This document shows positions 18,061 through 27,999 of a stretch of DNA of 64,000 nt, piece by piece. Positions within the stretch are counted from its first letter, which is position 1. The number at the start of each line of letters is the position of its first letter. The notes beneath the pieces were generated by a model, which saw only the letters and a list, made by a program, of their open reading frames with translations, did not search any database and was not told the DNA's origin. The DNA is taken from the NCBI RefSeq assembly GCF_000017165.1, contig NC_009634.1:1596552-1660551 (forward strand), read 5' to 3'. A program made the position numbers and the translations under genes. The DNA comes from Methanococcus vannielii SB (lineage in GTDB: Archaea; AGJL01; Methanococci; Methanococcales; Methanococcaceae).

Positions 18061-20010
18061 TTAAAGCTCAATACCTGCCTTTTTCTTCAATTTTGCAATT
18101 TTATCCCTTATTTGGATTGCCCTTTCAAATTCCAGTGCTTCTGCTGCAAGGTACATTTCAGATTCAAGTTCTACAATTACATTTGGAATTTCAGATTTTG
18201 GAATGTGTTTTATATCCACTATATCGACTACTTTATCTCTAATTGGCTTTACAATTGTTTTAGGAGTAATATCATGCTTTATATTATACTCTTCCTGAAT
18301 TTTTCGCCTTCTTTTAGTTTCAAAAACTGCTTTTTGAATTGAATCAGTAATTTTATCTGCATAAAGAACGACTTTTGAATTTGCATTTCTTGCAGCACGG
18401 CCAATTGTCTGAATCAAACTTTTATCGTTTCTTAAAAATCCCTCCTTATCTGCATCAAGTATTCCTACAAAACCGACTTCTGGAATGTCAAGTCCTTCTC
18501 TTAATAGATTTATCCCAACAAGGCAATCAAATTTTCCAAGTCTTAAATTTCTTATAATTTCCGTTCTTTCAATTGTATCAATGTCAGAATGTAAGTACCT
18601 TGCTTTTACATTTTTTTGAGCCAAATATTCTGTTAATTCCTCAGATAACCGTTTTGTAAGTGTTGTAATTAGGACTCTTTCTCCTCTTTTTACCATCTTT
18701 TCAGTTTCATTTATAATGTCTTCAACTTGTCCTTTAATAGGCCTAATTTCTACTTTTGGGTCAAGTAATCCTGTGGGCCTAATAATCTGTTCAACGATTT
18801 GATTTGACTTTTCAAGTTCATATTCACCCGGAGTTGCAGACACAAAAATTACATTGTTCATATATTTTTTAAATTCTTCAAATTTTAAAGGGCGGTTATC
18901 GTATGCACTTGGGAGTCTAAACCCATAATCTATTAAAGATTTTTTTCGTGAACGGTCTCCTTTATACATCCCTCTAATTTGAGGTATTGTCTGATGGCTT
19001 TCATCAATTACGATTAAAAAGTCATCTGGAAAATAATCTAAAAGGCAATAAGCAGGTTCATTTTCACCCCTATTTTCAAAATGTCGGGAATAGTTTTCAA
19101 TGCCCTTACAGCTTCCCGTTTCTTCAATCATTTCAATATCATATAATGTTTTCTGTTTTAAACGGTTTGCTTTTAGCATTTCAAGGTGGGGTAGCCATTC
19201 ATCAAGTTCTTTTAAAATAGATTTTATCGCATTTTTCTTACTTTCTTCCGTTGTAACAAAATGCTTTGCAGGATACATATAAAAAGAAGCTAATTCATGT
19301 TTTTTAGTCATATTTTTTGAGTCGAGCTCGTAAATTCTATCAATTTCATCGCCAAAAAGTTCAAGTCTTATAGTTTCATCTTGGTATCCCGGAATAATAT
19401 CTATTGTATCCCCTTTTACCCTAAATCTTCCAGAAACAAGTTCTGTATCGTTTCTCTCATATTGGATATCTACTAATTTTTCAATAATTTCTGCTCGTTT
19501 GATTTTACTGCCTTTTTTTAACTCAAAACCCATTTCTTTAAAGAGTTTTGGACTACCTAGGCCATAAATACAGGAAACAGATGCTACTATAATTACATCT
19601 CGCCTTGATAAAATAGCAGAACTTGCACGAAGCCTCATTTGTTCAATTTTTGGGTTTATTTGTGCATCCTTTTCGATATACTGATCTTTTTGTGGAATAT
19701 ATGATTCAGGTTGATAGTAGTCATAGTAAGATACAAAGTATTCTACACGGTTTTCAGGAAAGAATTCCTTAAACTCATTGTAGAGCTGTGCTGCAAGTGT
19801 TTTATTATGTGCAATTACAAGAGTTGGTTTTTTAACTTTTTCAATAACATTTGCAATTGTAAATGTTTTTCCAGAACCTGTCACTCCAAGAAGAGTTTGC
19901 TTACTATTTTCTGGATTTTTAGTTAAATCAAAAACAAGTTTATCAATTGCACTTGGTTGAGACCCCTTTGGCTCAAAATCTGATTTTAATCTAAATTCTG
20001 GAAAGCTCAT
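18061..20010 (-). CDS. uvrB: Excinuclease ABC subunit B
   Basis: UvrB is the DNA-damage verifying helicase-like subunit of nucleotide excision repair. The 649-residue protein has Walker A GVTGSGKT near residue 42, the beta-hairpin region YYDYYQPESYIPQKD near 93, DESH near 333, SATPG near 385, and helicase motifs VLITTLTKRL and QTIGRAARN. The C-terminal UVR domain (ELESEMYLAAEALEFERAIQ) binds UvrC. Its start overlaps the end of uvrC by four bases. UvrABC is a bacterial system that many mesophilic archaea acquired by transfer. Confidence 0.97.
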   Translation of the reverse strand: MSFPEFRLKSDFEPKGSQPSAIDKLVFDLTKNPENSKQTLLGVTGSGKTFTIANVIEKVKKPTLVIAHNKTLAAQLYNEFKEFFPENRVEYFVSYYDYYQPESYIPQKDQYIEKDAQINPKIEQMRLRASSAILSRRDVIIVASVSCIYGLGSPKLFKEMGFELKKGSKIKRAEIIEKLVDIQYERNDTELVSGRFRVKGDTIDIIPGYQDETIRLELFGDEIDRIYELDSKNMTKKHELASFYMYPAKHFVTTEESKKNAIKSILKELDEWLPHLEMLKANRLKQKTLYDIEMIEETGSCKGIENYSRHFENRGENEPAYCLLDYFPDDFLIVIDESHQTIPQIRGMYKGDRSRKKSLIDYGFRLPSAYDNRPLKFEEFKKYMNNVIFVSATPGEYELEKSNQIVEQIIRPTGLLDPKVEIRPIKGQVEDIINETEKMVKRGERVLITTLTKRLSEELTEYLAQKNVKARYLHSDIDTIERTEIIRNLRLGKFDCLVGINLLREGLDIPEVGFVGILDADKEGFLRNDKSLIQTIGRAARNANSKVVLYADKITDSIQKAVFETKRRRKIQEEYNIKHDITPKTIVKPIRDKVVDIVDIKHIPKSEIPNVIVELESEMYLAAEALEFERAIQIRDKIAKLKKKAGIEL

Positions 20011-21590
20011 TTTATCAAATCCTTTTTCCTTAAAAGTTTGTTATATGTTATTGCAAACCGGTGTGCCTCATCACGGATCTCCTGAATGAATAATGACGCT
20101 TTTTCATTTTTGGTTATTGGAAGGGCGTTTTCAGTTCCTGGAGCGTAAATTTCTTCTTCCCTCTTTGCAATGGATACTACGGGTATTTTTAAGTTTAACT
20201 TTTTTAATTCATAAAATGCAGAGGATAATTGGCCCTTTCCCCCATCAATGATTATTAAATCAGGCATTTTTGAATTTTCTTTTAATAATTTACTGTAGCG
20301 CCTAAAAACAACTTCAGAAATTGATTTAAAGTCATCAATTCCAGTAACTGTTTTAATTTTATATCTCCGGTAATTTTTTTTGTCCGCTTTTCCATCCCTA
20401 AACTGCACCATCGATGCAACAGTAAAATTTCCGGAAAGATGGGATATATCAAAACATTCAATAACTTTTGGAGGATTTTCTAGCATTAATTTGTTTTTTA
20501 AGGCTTCAACTTTTAAATCATTTCCTAAAACCAAGATTTCAAGATTTTTCATTGCAAGATTTAACAATTCTTTTTTTTCTCCCTTTTTAGGTACTTTAAA
20601 TGAAACTTTTGATTCCCTTTTTTTTGATAAAAATTCTAAAAGTGCATTTGGATTGTATTCCTTTGAAAAGTCTTCAAAATCTTTTGGAAAACCTGAAATT
20701 ATTATTTCAGAAGGCGGGCGGTTTTCGGAATAATATTGTATTAAAAATTCTTCAAAGAAATTTTCTACGTATTCAAATTTAAAATATTTTTTATCATATA
20801 ATGTTCCTTTTAACACGTTAAATACAATAATATGGATATTCCCATCTTTTTCAATATATGCAATAATATCTTCATCATAATTTTTCTGCCTGTTAATGTT
20901 CTGCTTAGTTTTCAGATTTTCAATAGCAGATATTTCTTCCCGTATTAATATTGCTTCCTCAAACTGGAGATTTTTTGATTTAATAATCATTTCATCTTTT
21001 AATTTTGAAATTAAAGATTCTATATTTCCTTTTAATATATATTCTGCCTTTTTTATCTGATCCAAGTATTTTTTAGACGCAATATTTCCCGTACACGGTG
21101 CAGTACAATTTTTTATATGGTGCCTTAGACATGGTCGTTTCTGCATATTTTTGCATGACCTTATTTTAAAAGTTTTTTTTAAAATATCAAGAACATAATC
21201 TCTTTCCTTTGCAGAAATAAATGGCCCATAAAACTTTCCTTTTTCTGATTTATTTCTTGATATCCCAATTCTTGGAAAATTCTCTTCGCTTATGTAAATA
21301 TAAGCATAATTTTTTGAGTCCTTTAAATCTATATTATATTTGGGAGAGTGTTTTTTAATCAAAATGCTTTCTAAAAGCAATGCTTCAATTTCGTTATTTG
21401 TAACAATAAATTCTATGTCAAAAATAGATTTTACCAAGTTTTGAGTTTTTGTGTCGTGATTTTTTTTGCTAAAATAACTACTGATTCGCTTTTTTAGATT
21501 TTTTGCTTTTCCAACATATATTATATTTTTTTCAATATCCCTATATATGTAGCATCCTGGTTCTTTTGGAATAACTGATAGATTAATCAT
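20007..21590 (-). CDS. uvrC: Excinuclease ABC subunit C, lacking the C-terminal HhH domain
   Basis: UvrC makes both incisions around a lesion. The 527-residue protein has the GIY-YIG nuclease at the N terminus (PGCYIYRDIEKNIIYVGKAK), the cysteine-rich linker (CKNMQKRPCLRHHIKNCTAPC near residue 147), a UVR domain (LQFEEAILIREEI near 202), and the RNase-H-like 3'-side nuclease domain (ECFDISHLSG near 378, LIIIDGGKGQ near 450, EIRDEAHRFA near 505). It ends 15 residues after that last motif. Bacterial UvrC usually has about 70 more residues with tandem helix-hairpin-helix motifs; these are absent. The stop overlaps the uvrB start. Confidence 0.96.
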   Translation of the reverse strand: MINLSVIPKEPGCYIYRDIEKNIIYVGKAKNLKKRISSYFSKKNHDTKTQNLVKSIFDIEFIVTNNEIEALLLESILIKKHSPKYNIDLKDSKNYAYIYISEENFPRIGISRNKSEKGKFYGPFISAKERDYVLDILKKTFKIRSCKNMQKRPCLRHHIKNCTAPCTGNIASKKYLDQIKKAEYILKGNIESLISKLKDEMIIKSKNLQFEEAILIREEISAIENLKTKQNINRQKNYDEDIIAYIEKDGNIHIIVFNVLKGTLYDKKYFKFEYVENFFEEFLIQYYSENRPPSEIIISGFPKDFEDFSKEYNPNALLEFLSKKRESKVSFKVPKKGEKKELLNLAMKNLEILVLGNDLKVEALKNKLMLENPPKVIECFDISHLSGNFTVASMVQFRDGKADKKNYRRYKIKTVTGIDDFKSISEVVFRRYSKLLKENSKMPDLIIIDGGKGQLSSAFYELKKLNLKIPVVSIAKREEEIYAPGTENALPITKNEKASLFIQEIRDEAHRFAITYNKLLRKKDLIK

Positions 21591-21722
21591 CTTAACACTT
21601 TAAGCTTTTTTTAGTGAAATTAAAGTTTAAAATAACTTTAAAATAACTTCAAATAATTTTTAAATTAAAAATCAAGTATTTTAAATTTAAATAATTAACA
21701 ATAAGAATAATAATTAATAATT

Positions 21723-24605
21723 TTATTTTGAATTTTCAAATATTCGTTTTAAGAATTTTCCAGTATGGCTTTTTTTACAGTTAGATACTTCTTCAGGAGT
21801 TCCTTCTGCAATTATCTGCCCCCCAAAATCCCCGCCTTCGGGCCCAAGGTCAATTATATGATCCGCACACTTTATAACATCCAAATTATGTTCAATTATA
21901 ACTACAGTATTTCCTTTTTCAACTAAGCTGTTAATTACATCAATTAATTTCTTGACGTCGTGAAAATGAAGCCCGGTAGTTGGTTCGTCAAGCAAATAAA
22001 TAGTTTTTCCAGTAGCTCTTTTTGAAAGCTCACGTGTTAATTTTATTCTCTGTGCTTCCCCGCCAGAAAGTGTTGTTGAACTCTGACCCAATTTTATATA
22101 GCCAAGTCCTACATCATAAAGAGTTTTTAATTTATTTGAGATTTGTGGAATATTTTGAAAATGCAAAATGGCTTCTTCAACGCTCATATTAAGCACATCT
22201 GAAATTGATATGCCTTTGAATTTTATTTCCAATGTTTCTTTATTGTATCTTGCACCTTTACATTCCTCACACTCGACAAAAACATCGGGTAAAAAATTCA
22301 TTTCTATTTTTATGACTCCATCCCCCTGACAGTTTTCACATCTTCCGCCTTTTACATTAAAAGAAAATCTGCCGGGTCCGTATCCTTTTATCTTTGCTTC
22401 TTTGGTTTCCGCAAAAACTTCCCTTATTTTATCAAATATTTTCGTGTAAGTTGCAGGGTTTGACCTAGGGGTTCTTCCAATCGGACTTTGGTCGATTACA
22501 ACTACTTTATCGAGTTCTGCATTAATTTCAAGGTTACATTTTTCCTTATCATGAAATGTTTCATAAAGCTGGTCTTCAATGTCAAAGTCTCCTGAAACTG
22601 GTTCTTCAGACTTTATTTTTTCTTTTAAGGCAGGATATAGATTATCATATATAAGGGTAGATTTTCCACTTCCGGAAACTCCCGTAATTACCGATAAAAC
22701 GCCGGTTGGAATTTTAACCGACACATTTTTTAAGTTGTTTTGATTACAGTTTGAAAGCTTAATATTTCCCTTGCTATTTCTTCTTTTCTTTGGAATTTCA
22801 ATTTTTAATTCGCCAGAAAGGTATTTTCCAGTTAAAGAATCTTTATTTTTTGATATTTCAAGAGGCGTACCGACTGCAACGACTTCTCCACCGTGAACCC
22901 CTGCACCGGGGCCCATATCAACTACATAATCAGCATTAAGTATTGTATCTTCGTCATGTTCAACAACAACGAGCGTATTATCTAATGATTTTAGTTTTTT
23001 AAGTGTTTCAATTAATTTTTGATTGTCTCGCTGGTGAAGGCCTATTGAAGGCTCATCTAACACATATAGTACTCCAGTTAAATTTGACCCAATTTGTGTT
23101 GCAAGCCGAATTCTCTGTGCTTCCCCGCCAGAAAGTGTTCCAGAACGTCTAGAAAGTGTTAAATATCCTAAACCTACATCATTTAAGAATTTTAACCGGG
23201 ATTTAATTTCTTTAATTACTTGTTTTGCAATTTCGTGTTCTTTATCGGTTAAACCTAAATTTTCAAAGAATTTTTGTAAATTGGAAATTGAAAGGTCAGT
23301 TAAATCAATTATGGAATTATTTTCAATTTTTACTGAAAGTGATTTATCTTTTAAACGTTTTCCACTGCATTTAGGGCACAATGTTACCCTCATGAACTTT
23401 TCAAGTTCTTTTCTACGGTATTCCGACTTAGTTTCATTATATAAGCGGATAGACTGGGGTATTAGCCCTTCCCATGGCTTATTTTGTGTCCATTCTGATT
23501 CACCACTACTTCCAGTTACCTTAAAGTGAATCTTTTCAGGACTTCCATACATTAAAATATCGTACTGTTCTTTTGTAATGTCATGTATGGGCGTTAATAC
23601 GCTAAATCCAAAATGGTTCGCAACTGATGCAAGTTGTTGTGACCTATAACCATCTAAAAAGTTTCGATAAAGTGAAATTGCATTATCCGCAATACATTTT
23701 GTTTTATCAGGTATTATCAATTCTGAATCAAATTCCATCTTAATTCCAAGGCCACTACAGTATTCACAAGCTCCAAAAGGGCTGTTAAATGAAAACATTC
23801 TTGGCTGGAGCTCTTCAAAAGAAATTCCGCATATTGGACAGGCTAAATTAGTTGAATAAATTCTTTCTAACGGCTTTTGGTCTTTTGAATATCCAGATAT
23901 AATTATTAGGCCCCCTGAACGCCCAACTGCTCTTTCGCATGCTTCAACTAGTCTTGAACGGTCATCTTTTGGATTTAAACGGTCAATTACAACTTCAATG
24001 TCATGTTTTTTATATCTTTCAAGACTAATTTCTTCATCAGTTCGATAAATATCTCCATTAACTCTTACACGAGTAAATCCTTCTGAATTTAGGTCTTTAA
24101 TTAGTTTTTGATACGTTCCCTTCTTCTGCCGTACAATTGGGGAAAGTATTGTAGTGTTTTCAAAAAACTCTTCTTCTATTTTTTCAGCGATTTTTTCAGG
24201 ACTTTGTGATTCTATTTTTATATTATGTATTGGGCAATGAGGGATGCCTATTCTTGCATAAAGCAACCTTAAATAGTCGTAAATTTCAGTAACTGTTCCA
24301 ACAGTACTTCTTGGATTTTTACTGGTTGTTTTCTGCTGTATTGCAATTGCAGGAGATAATCCTTCAATGCTATCTACATCAGGTTTATTCATGAGCCCTA
24401 AAAACTGCCTAGCGTATGCAGAAAGCGATTCAACATATCTTCTTTGACCTTCCGCATATATCGTATCAAAAGCTATTGTAGATTTTCCAGAGCCTGAAAC
24501 ACCCGTTACTACGATTAAATTATTCCTTGGGAGATTTAAAGAAATATTTTTTAAATTATGCTCTCTAGCGCCTTTAATTACGATGCTTTTCATACTATCC
24601 ATCAT
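21723..24605 (-). CDS. uvrA: Excinuclease ABC subunit A
   Basis: UvrA is the damage-recognition ABC ATPase dimer of excision repair. The 960-residue protein has two ATPase modules: Walker A GVSGSGKST near residue 36 and again near 645, two signature LSGGEAQR motifs, and two DEPS/DEPTTGLH Walker B regions. Zinc modules are seen as CPICG/CEYC (about 260-290) and CENC...CEEC (about 745-775). Several Met codons lie at the start (MMDSMKS); I keep the first at 24605 as no strong ribosome site decides between them. It lies 132 bases upstream of uvrC on the same strand and has a repeat pair in its promoter region. Confidence 0.97.
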   Translation of the reverse strand: MMDSMKSIVIKGAREHNLKNISLNLPRNNLIVVTGVSGSGKSTIAFDTIYAEGQRRYVESLSAYARQFLGLMNKPDVDSIEGLSPAIAIQQKTTSKNPRSTVGTVTEIYDYLRLLYARIGIPHCPIHNIKIESQSPEKIAEKIEEEFFENTTILSPIVRQKKGTYQKLIKDLNSEGFTRVRVNGDIYRTDEEISLERYKKHDIEVVIDRLNPKDDRSRLVEACERAVGRSGGLIIISGYSKDQKPLERIYSTNLACPICGISFEELQPRMFSFNSPFGACEYCSGLGIKMEFDSELIIPDKTKCIADNAISLYRNFLDGYRSQQLASVANHFGFSVLTPIHDITKEQYDILMYGSPEKIHFKVTGSSGESEWTQNKPWEGLIPQSIRLYNETKSEYRRKELEKFMRVTLCPKCSGKRLKDKSLSVKIENNSIIDLTDLSISNLQKFFENLGLTDKEHEIAKQVIKEIKSRLKFLNDVGLGYLTLSRRSGTLSGGEAQRIRLATQIGSNLTGVLYVLDEPSIGLHQRDNQKLIETLKKLKSLDNTLVVVEHDEDTILNADYVVDMGPGAGVHGGEVVAVGTPLEISKNKDSLTGKYLSGELKIEIPKKRRNSKGNIKLSNCNQNNLKNVSVKIPTGVLSVITGVSGSGKSTLIYDNLYPALKEKIKSEEPVSGDFDIEDQLYETFHDKEKCNLEINAELDKVVVIDQSPIGRTPRSNPATYTKIFDKIREVFAETKEAKIKGYGPGRFSFNVKGGRCENCQGDGVIKIEMNFLPDVFVECEECKGARYNKETLEIKFKGISISDVLNMSVEEAILHFQNIPQISNKLKTLYDVGLGYIKLGQSSTTLSGGEAQRIKLTRELSKRATGKTIYLLDEPTTGLHFHDVKKLIDVINSLVEKGNTVVIIEHNLDVIKCADHIIDLGPEGGDFGGQIIAEGTPEEVSNCKKSHTGKFLKRIFENSK

Positions 24606-24926
24606 TTCAATCTTTTTATTAAATCATGTTAATTATATTAAATCATGTTAATAAATAGGAAATAGTCTTTAATTATAACTTAATCCTTTAAACCTTAATA
24701 AAATATATGTGCTAGGGTATAAAATAATGCGTTTAAAAATCATATTAAAATTAAGTGTAAATTAAAAAAGTGATTATAAAAAATCTTTTAGAAATTTAGT
24801 TTAACAATCGTTTTACGGCTCTTTTAATCTTTTTAATGCATAATGTAGTTAAACTTGATAAAAAAATAATTACTGACAAATAATATAGTTATATTTATAT
24901 TTAATATAATGTAGTTAGCTGTCAAA
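24606..24926. promoter_or_regulatory. uvrA upstream region with two tandem dyads
   Basis: This 321-base spacer lies between xseB and uvrA. ATTAAATCATGTTAAT occurs twice, at 24618-24633 and 24637-24652, a perfect 16-base repeat with 19-base period. Each copy is itself a dyad, ATTAA-N6-TTAAT. The spacing of about two helical turns suggests cooperative binding of a repressor just upstream of uvrA. The rest of the spacer is AT-rich without visible genes. Confidence 0.6.
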
Positions 24927-25130
24927 TTATTCGTCTAAAAAATCTACTTCAAAAGATTTTGAAAGTATTTTTATTTTTCCATCAGCTTCATTCAACATTT
25001 TATATAGTTTGTTGCATAAAATTATTCCTTTTTCATAGTTTTTCATTGCTTCTTCAAGAGATAATTCTTCATTTTCCATTAAATTTACAATATTTTCGAG
25101 GTTTTCGATCAAATCTTCGTATTTTTCCAT
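24927..25130 (-). CDS. xseB: Exodeoxyribonuclease VII small subunit
   Basis: XseB is the small coiled-coil subunit that binds the C-terminal arm of XseA in the exonuclease VII complex, which degrades single-stranded DNA. The 67-residue protein has the family core YEDLIENLENIVNLMENEEL followed by LSLEEAMKNYEKGI and ends acidic. Its start overlaps the end of xseA by one base, so the two are translationally coupled. Length is typical. Confidence 0.93.
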   Translation of the reverse strand: MEKYEDLIENLENIVNLMENEELSLEEAMKNYEKGIILCNKLYKMLNEADGKIKILSKSFEVDFLDE

Positions 25131-26362
25131 TATCTCACCCTATCTTTTAAAGTAATATTTACATCTACAATTCCATCTTTAAATATTATTTTTAATTCTT
25201 TTTTTGACTTTAATAATTCTTTAGAGCTTATTATTCTTCCATCAGGATTTTGAATTATCGTGTACCCTTTATTAAGTACATTTAATGGATTATACGCATT
25301 TAAAAGAGAATGGGCCTTTTCAAAACGCTTTAACTCGTATGCAAATTTATTTTTAATTTCGTGAGTTATTAATGCATTGTAACGTTCAAGAATTGCTTTT
25401 TGTTTTTCAATTTTTGAGTTAGGGCTGTTTTTTTCAAACTTTGAATACAAAAAATCTACTTCATAAGCTTTCTTTGAAATGTCAGTTAAAATTTTCGTAC
25501 TTAGGTTTTTTTCAAGATTTTTCAATTTTGAAATTAATTCAAATTCATTAAATACTGAAATTTCAGCAGCATTTGAAGGAGTTGCTGCCCTTAAATCGCT
25601 TACAAAATCTGCTATTGTAAAGTCTATTTCATGCCCTATTCCTGTAACTATTGGTTTTTCTGATTTAAAAATGGCTCTTGCAAGTGATTCATCGTTAAAA
25701 CACCATAAATCTTCAATTGCACCCCCTCCTCGTGCTAGAATTATTAAATCGATATCTTTATGATTATTAAGCTTGGAAATTCCGTTTATTATCTCAGAAG
25801 GCGCATTTTCACCCTGAACTGATGCAGGATATATCAATAAATTAACTGACCGATTTCTAAGTCTTGTAACCTTTATAATATCCGTTAATGCAGCTCCGGT
25901 TGGTGATGTTATTATTCCAATATTTTTTGCATATCTTGGAATTTTTTTCTTTTTTAATTCATCAAAAAGTCCTTCTTTTTCAAGTTTTTCCTTTAATTTT
26001 TCAAATTTTATGTATAACTCGCCGATTCCCTCCTTTTCCATAGAATTACAGTAAACTTGGTACTTTCCAGTTTTAGCATATATTGAAACCTTTCCTGTAA
26101 CTATTACTTTTATTCCATCTTTTGGAATAAAATTAAGGAGCCGTGCATCCCCTTTAAACATTACGCAGTCAATTGCGCCTTCTTCATCTTTTAGTGTAAA
26201 ATAAATATGTCCTGACCGATGTAGTATGCAATTGGAAATTTCTCCTTTGATTGAAGCACGTTTTAATATTAAATCATTTTCTAAAGTGTTTTTCACGTAT
26301 AAATTTAATTCTGAAACAGACAATGTGTTTGAAAAAGCACTTTCTAATGTTAGTTGGAGCAT
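25130..26362 (-). CDS. xseA: Exodeoxyribonuclease VII large subunit
   Basis: XseA is the catalytic subunit of exonuclease VII. The 410-residue protein starts with an OB-fold DNA-binding domain (SVSELNLYVKNTLEND, then GEISNC, SGHIYFTLKDEEGAIDCVMF). The catalytic domain follows with GIITSPTGAALTDI near residue 150, ARGGGAIEDLWCFNDE near 211, and TGIGHEIDFTIADFVSD near 239. The C-terminal coiled coil and beta tail (NPLNVLNKGYTII) fit the family. ExoVII is bacterial in origin and patchy in archaea; here it lies just before uvrA, so the two form one repair neighbourhood. Confidence 0.96.
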   Translation of the reverse strand: MLQLTLESAFSNTLSVSELNLYVKNTLENDLILKRASIKGEISNCILHRSGHIYFTLKDEEGAIDCVMFKGDARLLNFIPKDGIKVIVTGKVSIYAKTGKYQVYCNSMEKEGIGELYIKFEKLKEKLEKEGLFDELKKKKIPRYAKNIGIITSPTGAALTDIIKVTRLRNRSVNLLIYPASVQGENAPSEIINGISKLNNHKDIDLIILARGGGAIEDLWCFNDESLARAIFKSEKPIVTGIGHEIDFTIADFVSDLRAATPSNAAEISVFNEFELISKLKNLEKNLSTKILTDISKKAYEVDFLYSKFEKNSPNSKIEKQKAILERYNALITHEIKNKFAYELKRFEKAHSLLNAYNPLNVLNKGYTIIQNPDGRIISSKELLKSKKELKIIFKDGIVDVNITLKDRVR

Positions 26363-26511
26363 AATTATTACCGTGACATTTACCTTGGTTTTAATTTTTT
26401 CTTTTTTAACTATTTAAATAATAAACACAAGGAGTATTACTATTAAAAATGTATTAATTTATAAATTAAGTATTATTAATTTAACTTTATTATTGTACTA
26501 AGGGTTCATTT

Positions 26512-27864
26512 TTAAATATCTTTTTTTGCCCAGATATTTTTTTTAACACTTCTAAAGAAAAAAAATAACCCAAATAAAAGACATAAGTATTCTGAAAATA
26601 CCGTTGAAAGCCATATTCCGCTAACTCCAAGATACTTTGGAAAAATAAGCAGAGCTGGTATAATAAATAAAATGCTTCGCCCTAATGAGAGAAAACCTGC
26701 AATTTTTGAGTTTTCTGTTGCTTGAAAGTACAGTATTATAATCATTGAAATTCCAAGGATTAAAAGTGAAAAATTATGAATAATAAGACCATGCACTGTT
26801 TGGGTAACTAATAATGCATCATATGGGTTAAATACATGTATAATTTTTTTTGGATACCTTAAAATTAAAATAAACGATATTATCCCCATTAAAAAATTTA
26901 TAAATATCGCCTTTTTTAAAACTTCAAAAACTCTTTTAAATTTCTTTGCACCATAATTATAACTAATTAGCGGTTGGATGCCATCAGATATTCCTAAATA
27001 TCCCATATATAAAAAAGAGGTAACATATATCACGATACCATATGCAGAAACGTCAATGGAACTTCCGTAACGTAAAAATTGAATATTATGAATAAGCATT
27101 AAAAATCCAAAAGCCAATTCCATTATAAACGGCGAAAAACCTGTTTTTAAGATTTTTACTATTGTTATATATTCTAAATGTATTTTATTTTTTTGAAAAA
27201 CAAGGTTTGACGTTCCAAATATAAAGTGGTGTAGATATATCAAAGAACCTAATGTTTGTGCAATAATTGTTGCAAATGCGGCACCAAGTACTCCGAAATT
27301 AAGTATTGCAATTAAAATATAATCTAAAACAATGTTAGATATTGACACTATTATTAAAATATACATGGATTTTTTCGGAAAGCCATCATTTCTTAAAATT
27401 GCATCAAGGGAATATGCAGTAATTGTTGCAAGGCTTCCAAAAATAATTACTCTAGAATAATTTAAAACGTAAGATTCAAGGTTTTTTGGAATATTCATAA
27501 TTTCTATTAAATTATTCAATAGTAATGAACCAAAAAATGTAATAAATGTTCCAAATATTAAAATATAGATTAAAGAAACACTTAATATTGCATTTGCTCC
27601 GTTAAAATCTCTTTTCCCAAGCTTAACGGATATATTTGCACAAGCTCCGTAACCAATCATTAGTCCAATAGATCCTACTGCAACAGAAATGGGAAATGCA
27701 AGTGTTACTCCTGCAAGGCCGTCAGTACCAACGTATCTACCGATAAAAATGCCGTCAATAATGCTGTAAATTCCAATTATTGTAGTTCCAAGAACTGATG
27801 GAACTAAATACCTAGCCAATAATTTATTAATGTTTTCAAGTCCTAAATCGTAAACTTGTTTCAT
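26512..27864 (-). CDS. MATE-family multidrug efflux transporter
   Basis: This 450-residue membrane protein has about 12 hydrophobic segments and two homologous halves, as in the MATE family of cation-coupled efflux pumps. The N-terminal half begins with LARYLVPSVLGTTIIGIYSI and IIDGIFIGRYVGTDGLAGV, matching the conserved first helices. The segment GISDGIQPLISYNYGAKKFKR near residue 290 matches the matching loop of the second half. The substrate cannot be told. The start follows AAGGTTTTTT. It is a single-gene unit. Confidence 0.9.
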   Translation of the reverse strand: MKQVYDLGLENINKLLARYLVPSVLGTTIIGIYSIIDGIFIGRYVGTDGLAGVTLAFPISVAVGSIGLMIGYGACANISVKLGKRDFNGANAILSVSLIYILIFGTFITFFGSLLLNNLIEIMNIPKNLESYVLNYSRVIIFGSLATITAYSLDAILRNDGFPKKSMYILIIVSISNIVLDYILIAILNFGVLGAAFATIIAQTLGSLIYLHHFIFGTSNLVFQKNKIHLEYITIVKILKTGFSPFIMELAFGFLMLIHNIQFLRYGSSIDVSAYGIVIYVTSFLYMGYLGISDGIQPLISYNYGAKKFKRVFEVLKKAIFINFLMGIISFILILRYPKKIIHVFNPYDALLVTQTVHGLIIHNFSLLILGISMIIILYFQATENSKIAGFLSLGRSILFIIPALLIFPKYLGVSGIWLSTVFSEYLCLLFGLFFFFRSVKKNIWAKKDI

Positions 27865-27999
27865 AAAAAACCTTATAATTTGGCTTTACTTTTGGCACAT
27901 ACTAAGATTAATATCTATTTTTGTTAGATAATAAATATATACTTCTTTTAATAAATTTTATTTAGGTGTCGGACATGGAACAATTATATGGGGGATACC

